Shown: positions 31,728 through 35,665 of the stretch, one piece after another | Numbering within the stretch: position 1 is the first letter of the stretch | Layout: every line of letters starts with the position of its first letter | Origin: Fluviicola sp. | GTDB lineage: Bacteria > Bacteroidota > Bacteroidia > Flavobacteriales_D > Crocinitomicaceae | Length of the DNA: 35,665 nt | Direction: 5' to 3' | NCBI GenBank assembly: GCA_002734085.1 | Contig: NVXV01000003.1 | Span: forward strand, 136,972-172,636 | Program-made: the position numbers and the translations under genes | Notes under the pieces: generated by a model | What the model was told of the DNA's origin: nothing | The model's database searches: none | The model's input: the letters and a program-made list of their open reading frames with translations, nothing else

Positions 31728-33464
31728 ATGAATAAATTACTAAACTTCAAAATAATAACCCTCCTGTTTATTTCGATTCAATTTGTATGTTTGGCTCAAA
31801 AGCCGAAAAAAACACATGACCATGAAAATTTTGTAAAAAAGGTGACCTTATCGCTAGCACCTTCTTTGATTACAAAATGGATGCCTGATGATGAAGCAAT
31901 AAATTACGTAGCCGGTAAAACGGATAAAACAAAAGCGCAATTGAAAAGCGACGTAGAGCGCTTATCCGAACAAGTCAAAGAAGACGCCCAATTTATTATT
32001 GATAATGGAATTTACGCCAATAAGTACAACAAAATATCAGTCAATGTCAAGCAGGAAAAACCTGTGAAAATTGCAGACATTGTTTTGCATTGCGAATTTA
32101 AAGGAGATGTTTTTGATATTACGCTGAAGGATTGCATTCAAACTGATCGATCCTGGTACCTGGGAGGTCGGATCATTCCTTCCGGTGATGGCATAGAAAG
32201 CGCCATTGCCAAACAGGAAGAAAGAAAAAATAAACCACAAGGAGGACTGTTAGGGAAAATCGCTGAAATGGAGGAGTCTACAAATGAGGAAGCAGCAGAA
32301 TCATCCAACCGAATGATATACCAAGCCAAACGTTTCCCAATGATGGGAAATGATGCATCTTCTCAATTTGTTCAGCACGATAAAATTGGTCAAACCATGG
32401 ACGGTTATTACATCGATCAGGATTACAAAAAAGTAGAGACTAAAATAAAATACGAAGCACCTGAGATTATGATGGATCCCAATAAGTTTATAAAAATAAA
32501 TGGGTACGACATCGTCAAATCGAACTTCAAAGCCTTTTATGTAGCCGACCAGATGTATGTTTTTACAGGTGAATATTGGGATATTCTGGTCAAAGAAGGC
32601 GCCATTCGAAAGTTGGCCAGAGTTGTCAAAAACGAAGAAACAGGGAACTATGTTTTGGGTGAGTTGGTTCAGAAACTAGAAATGGGACCTGAAAACACAG
32701 TATCATTTATGATGGGCTTCAAAAACAAAATGGCTGAATTGGTAAGTGATAATGCTGAAATGGCTACTAAAGTGAAGAACAAAGAAGACGGGTACAAATT
32801 CAAGGATATTGACAAGATTTTGAATGAATACAATGCTTGGTTCGATCAGCAATACCCGGGAAAGGCTGAGTATTTATTGGAAAGAGCCAATGGTATTAAT
32901 AATTCAGGAGCAGATGTCAACAGTGCTACAAATTCAACAAACTCGCAGGATCAGTTGGGTAAGGACATTTTTAACGCATTAAAATCTGAAAATGTAGAAA
33001 ACTTTAAACCTTACCTTTTTACCAAAGAGGATATTGAAAATTCATCCATTAAATCTGAAATAAAGAATAAAATGCTAAGTGAATTTAACACTGATCCAGA
33101 AAAGTCTAAATCTGAATGGTACGGTTTAAAAGGTAATGTTTTAGATTTAGTTGATGAATTCAAACTAATTGCAGATAAAAGTGTTGAAATTGAGAAAATT
33201 GAATTCAAAGAAAATATAAGAGAATCAAAAGAGGTAGGAGTCGAAGTTTCTGAGGCAAAAACACATCTCCAAATTGGAGGACAAAATGGTTATTACTATA
33301 GGTTAACCTTAGCAAAATTGTCTGGAAAATGGAAGGTTGTTGAAATCAGAGGGAATATAGTTAATTTAAACAACCCTGCAGAAGAATCCGTTGAAGAAGC
33401 AGCTGAAGAATCGGTTATTAATGAGTCAACTGAGGAAGCCGAAGAAGCTGAAGGTGATAATTGA
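31728..33464 (+). CDS. Unrecognised secreted protein with acidic C-terminal tail
   Basis: Not recognised as a known family. The 578 residues begin with a signal peptide (about 1-23, ending CLAQ; the Cys at 21 is followed by LAQ and does not make a convincing lipobox). Residues 25-190 contain HENFVKKVTLSLAPSLI and a Lys-rich helical part; about 185-200 is an acidic Ser/Glu linker (EESTNEEAAESS); about 200-400 is mixed, with repeated Lys-containing strands (DPNKFIKINGYDIV, MYVFTGEYWDI). Residues about 415-545 (DIFNALKSENVENFKPYLF ... YYYRLTLAKLSGKWKVVEIRG, split at the dots) have the look of an NTF2-like fold, an inference only. The last 30 residues are almost all Glu, Ala, Ser and Val. It ends in a strong terminator and has no obvious partner. 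Confidence 0.75.
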   Translation: MNKLLNFKIITLLFISIQFVCLAQKPKKTHDHENFVKKVTLSLAPSLITKWMPDDEAINYVAGKTDKTKAQLKSDVERLSEQVKEDAQFIIDNGIYANKYNKISVNVKQEKPVKIADIVLHCEFKGDVFDITLKDCIQTDRSWYLGGRIIPSGDGIESAIAKQEERKNKPQGGLLGKIAEMEESTNEEAAESSNRMIYQAKRFPMMGNDASSQFVQHDKIGQTMDGYYIDQDYKKVETKIKYEAPEIMMDPNKFIKINGYDIVKSNFKAFYVADQMYVFTGEYWDILVKEGAIRKLARVVKNEETGNYVLGELVQKLEMGPENTVSFMMGFKNKMAELVSDNAEMATKVKNKEDGYKFKDIDKILNEYNAWFDQQYPGKAEYLLERANGINNSGADVNSATNSTNSQDQLGKDIFNALKSENVENFKPYLFTKEDIENSSIKSEIKNKMLSEFNTDPEKSKSEWYGLKGNVLDLVDEFKLIADKSVEIEKIEFKENIRESKEVGVEVSEAKTHLQIGGQNGYYYRLTLAKLSGKWKVVEIRGNIVNLNNPAEESVEEAAEESVINESTEEAEEAEGDN

Positions 33465-33470
33465 TTTATT

Positions 33471-33518
33471 AAACTCGGTTGACTAAAACATTCTGATGCT
33501 TTGGTCAATCGAGTTTTT
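33471..33518 (+). terminator. Intrinsic terminator between convergent genes
   Basis: Arms at 33471-33487 and 33500-33516 pair over 17 positions (two G-U pairs) around a 12-base loop, and the plus strand continues with TT after the arm's TTT. It ends the 31728 gene and, being nearly symmetric, could also help stop transcription of the LOG gene, although the minus-strand tail is only A/T-mixed. Confidence 0.82.
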
Positions 33519-33533
33519 AAAGAGTTGAACAAA

Positions 33534-34211
33534 TTAGAAGTTTGGTGTTAATGCATGTGTCTTGAAGAAGTCATCAATATACTCAATCGCTTCTTCTTCC
33601 GTGTCCACAATTCTAAATAAGTCCAAATCGCCTTCAGATATATTTCCTTCGGCAAGCATTGTGTTCTTTACCCAATCCATAAGACCTTGCCAGTATTCTT
33701 TTCCGATTAGAACAACAGGCTTTTTATTTATCTTTTTCGTTTGAATTAAGGTTAAAGCTTCAAACATTTCATCAAGTGTTCCAAAACCACCAGGAAGTAC
33801 AACAAATCCTTGAGAGTACTTTACAAAAACTACTTTTCTCACGAAAAAATAGTCAAATTTTAAATTCGATTCAGCGTCAATGTATTGGTTTCCGCTTTGT
33901 TCGAAGGGTAAATCGATATTCAAGCCTACAGATTTTCCTCCACCCTCTTGTGCGCCTTTGTTACCAGCCTCCATGATTCCGGGGCCTCCTCCGGTAATGA
34001 CACCATAACCGCGTTCACCAAGCATTTTGGAGACCTTCACTGCTTTTTGGTAATATTTATTTTGTGGTTGAGTACGAGCTGAACCAAAGACAGAGATACA
34101 TGGTCCAATTTTCGCCATGCTTTCATATCCATTAACAAATTCAGCCATTATTTTAAAAATAGCCCAACTGTCGTTTGTTTTTATCTCATACCAATCTTTC
34201 CTTACATTCAT
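33534..34211 (-). CDS. LOG-family nucleotide phosphoribohydrolase
   Basis: LOG/TIGR00730-type protein of 225 residues. Rossmann-like fold with GGGPGIMEA (74-82) and the signature PGGFGTLDE (140-148), which in the family holds the catalytic Glu and binds the ribose-phosphate. Members hydrolyse cytokinin ribosides or purine nucleotide 5'-monophosphates to base and ribose 5-phosphate; the bacterial role is often nucleotide turnover. The ATG lies 4 bases after the uvrA stop, so it is cotranscribed with uvrA. Earlier naming as lysine decarboxylase is misleading for this family. Confidence 0.9.
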   Translation of the reverse strand: MNVRKDWYEIKTNDSWAIFKIMAEFVNGYESMAKIGPCISVFGSARTQPQNKYYQKAVKVSKMLGERGYGVITGGGPGIMEAGNKGAQEGGGKSVGLNIDLPFEQSGNQYIDAESNLKFDYFFVRKVVFVKYSQGFVVLPGGFGTLDEMFEALTLIQTKKINKKPVVLIGKEYWQGLMDWVKNTMLAEGNISEGDLDLFRIVDTEEEAIEYIDDFFKTHALTPNF

Positions 34212-34215
34212 TTTT

Positions 34216-35665
34216 TTATCTATTTAATTCAATTTCTAAATAACTTGAAGTGTGTGATTTCTTTTTCTTCTTCACTAATTGTTCTGGAGTTCCTTCCGCC
34301 ACAATTTGACCACCTTCTTGTCCCCCATTAGGTCCAATGTCAATAATATAATCTGCCACTTTAACAATATCTAAATTGTGCTCAATCACCAAAACTGTAT
34401 TCCCTTCTTCTACAAGTCTATTTAGGACTTCAAGCAACATTCGAATATCTTCAAAATGCAGACCGGTAGACGGTTCATCGAGAATATAAATTGTTTTCCC
34501 TGTGCTGCGTTTTGATAATTCAGAAGCTAGCTTTATTCTCTGAGCTTCTCCCCCTGATAAAGTTGTAGAAGCTTGACCTAGTTTCACATAACCTAGCCCA
34601 ACAGAAACTAATGTCACCAATATACGATGAATTTTTGGTATCGGTTCAAAAAACTCGGCAGCTGTTTCGATATTCATGTCCAAGACATCAAAAATCGATT
34701 TACCTTTATATCTAACTTCCAACGTTTCGCGATTGTACCTTTTTCCTCCACATGTTTCACATTCTACATAAACATCAGGAAGAAAGTTCATTTCTATAAC
34801 TTTTAATCCTCCACCCTTGCAAGTTTCACACCTTCCTCCTTTCACGTTAAATGAAAATCGTCCAGGCTGATAACCTCTAATTTGTGCTTCAGGTAAACTT
34901 GCAAATAGTGAACGTATTTCAGTGAATACTTTTGTGTACGTTGCAGGATTAGATCTTGGTGTTCTACCGATAGGGCTCTGATCAATTTCAATCACCTTAT
35001 CTAAATGATCTACGCCTTTGATACTTTTATAAGGTAATGGTTCTTTTACACCGTTATAGAAAAAAGCATTTAAAATCGGGTAAAGCGTTTGGTTAATTAA
35101 TGAAGATTTTCCACTCCCCGAAACACCTGTCATACAAGTGAAAGTACCCAGTGGGATTTTTAAATCCACATTTTTCAAGTTATGCCCTGAAGCACCTGAA
35201 AGGACTAATTTTTTACCATTTCCTTTTCTTCGCTTTTTGGGTAATTCTATTTTTAGTTCGTCTTTAAGGTATCTTGATGTCAATGAATTACCTGACAACA
35301 AACCTTTATAATTTGTCGCATTTATAATTTCTCCTCCATTGATACCCGCTCCCGGACCAATATCAACGATAAAATCAGCTGCTTCAATCATTTCACGATC
35401 ATGCTCCACTACGATAATTGAATTCCCCGTGTCTCTTAAGCGTTTTAATGAATCAATTAATCTTGTATTATCTCTCTGATGCAATCCAATACTCGGCTCA
35501 TCTAGAATATAAAGTACATTCATCAACTCTGAACCAATTTGAGTCGCTAATCGAATACGCTGCCCCTCTCCTCCAGAAAGTGAACGAGCAGATCTGTTCA
35601 AAGTAAGGTAATCTAGTCCTACCGCCAAAATAAACGAAAGTCTATCATTGATTTCTTTGAGAATG
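34216..35665 (-). CDS. uvrA: Excinuclease ABC subunit A (partial, C-terminal half)
   Basis: C-terminal part of UvrA, the damage-recognising ATPase of nucleotide excision repair. The frame is open to the right edge (reads [20 protein letters not shown] into the known sequence), so the true start lies outside and the TTG at 35626-35628 is internal. Visible: ABC signature 1 [12 protein letters not shown], Walker [13 protein letters not shown], second Walker [11 protein letters not shown], zinc-finger cysteines CETCKGGG ... CETCGG, signature 2 [12 protein letters not shown] and Walker [11 protein letters not shown]. No break or frameshift in the visible part. It is followed after 4 bases by the LOG gene. 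Confidence 0.98.
   Translation of the reverse strand, partial: ILKEINDRLSFILAVGLDYLTLNRSARSLSGGEGQRIRLATQIGSELMNVLYILDEPSIGLHQRDNTRLIDSLKRLRDTGNSIIVVEHDREMIEAADFIVDIGPGAGINGGEIINATNYKGLLSGNSLTSRYLKDELKIELPKKRRKGNGKKLVLSGASGHNLKNVDLKIPLGTFTCMTGVSGSGKSSLINQTLYPILNAFFYNGVKEPLPYKSIKGVDHLDKVIEIDQSPIGRTPRSNPATYTKVFTEIRSLFASLPEAQIRGYQPGRFSFNVKGGRCETCKGGGLKVIEMNFLPDVYVECETCGGKRYNRETLEVRYKGKSIFDVLDMNIETAAEFFEPIPKIHRILVTLVSVGLGYVKLGQASTTLSGGEAQRIKLASELSKRSTGKTIYILDEPSTGLHFEDIRMLLEVLNRLVEEGNTVLVIEHNLDIVKVADYIIDIGPNGGQEGGQIVAEGTPEQLVKKKKKSHTSSYLEIELNR

Noticed and set aside
35418-35606. 62-codon plus-strand frame at the right end
   Set aside because: Antisense to uvrA, whose motifs are unambiguous.

Overview
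The window is an AT-rich bacterial chromosome segment, almost certainly from the Bacteroidota, order Flavobacteriales (perhaps Crocinitomicaceae/Cryomorphaceae-like; family not provable here). The evidence is: type IX secretion (T9SS) sorting domains of both type A and type B, a PorP/SprF outer-membrane protein, a DUF2851/PspC-like gene pair, short (AK1-like) adenylate kinase, two-component-regulator propellers, and promoter boxes of the Bacteroidota form TTG-N17-22-TAnnTTTG. There is no phage, IS, CRISPR or plasmid signature. It reads as core chromosome with a few lineage-specific surface and signalling genes.

Region 1 (1-3571, minus strand): translation block. A strong promoter feeds tRNA-Thr(UGU), tRNA-Tyr(GUA), tRNA-Gly(UCC), tRNA-Thr(GGU), tuf, tRNA-Trp(CCA) and secE (cut by the left edge), the same order as the E. 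coli tufB operon. Upstream lies rpsU, then xerC and hpf. Two terminator hairpins (tuf/tRNA-Trp, rpsU/xerC) sit directly against the next gene.

Region 2 (3575-8279, minus): probable operon of an AGCS sodium:amino-acid symporter with an unusual extracytoplasmic N-terminal extension, a membrane-anchored ComEA-like helix-hairpin-helix protein, apt and an acyl-CoA dehydrogenase. Region 3 (8379-10803, minus): DUF2851 protein, PspC-like small membrane protein and an RmlD-like reductase. Region 4 (11007-16590, minus): purK followed by a very large propeller/7TM/PAS/PP2C-phosphatase signalling protein. Region 5 (16651-19385, plus): hpt-adk-obg-PAP2, divergent from purK and ending tail-to-tail with an acyltransferase gene. 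Purine genes are concentrated here (purK, hpt, adk, with apt nearby).

Region 6 (19369-30044, minus): surface and signalling block: a TPR sensor kinase with its LytTR response regulator, a 1325-residue adhesin-like protein with nine HYR modules and a type B T9SS signal, its PorP/SprF partner, a GAF protein with a degenerate histidine-kinase core, and a PlsC-like acyltransferase. Region 7 (30157-33464, plus): a type A T9SS cargo protein and an unrecognised secreted protein with an acidic tail. Region 8 (33534-35665, minus): LOG-family nucleotide hydrolase gene downstream of uvrA (cut by the right edge).

The least expected items are the symporter fused to an Ig-like (SprB-repeat-like) plus lipoyl/biotinyl-like extracytoplasmic region, the apparent pseudokinase beside the T9SS adhesin cassette, the propeller-to-PP2C receptor, and the repeated terminator-abutting-gene architecture. 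All intergenic gaps are under about 210 bases.
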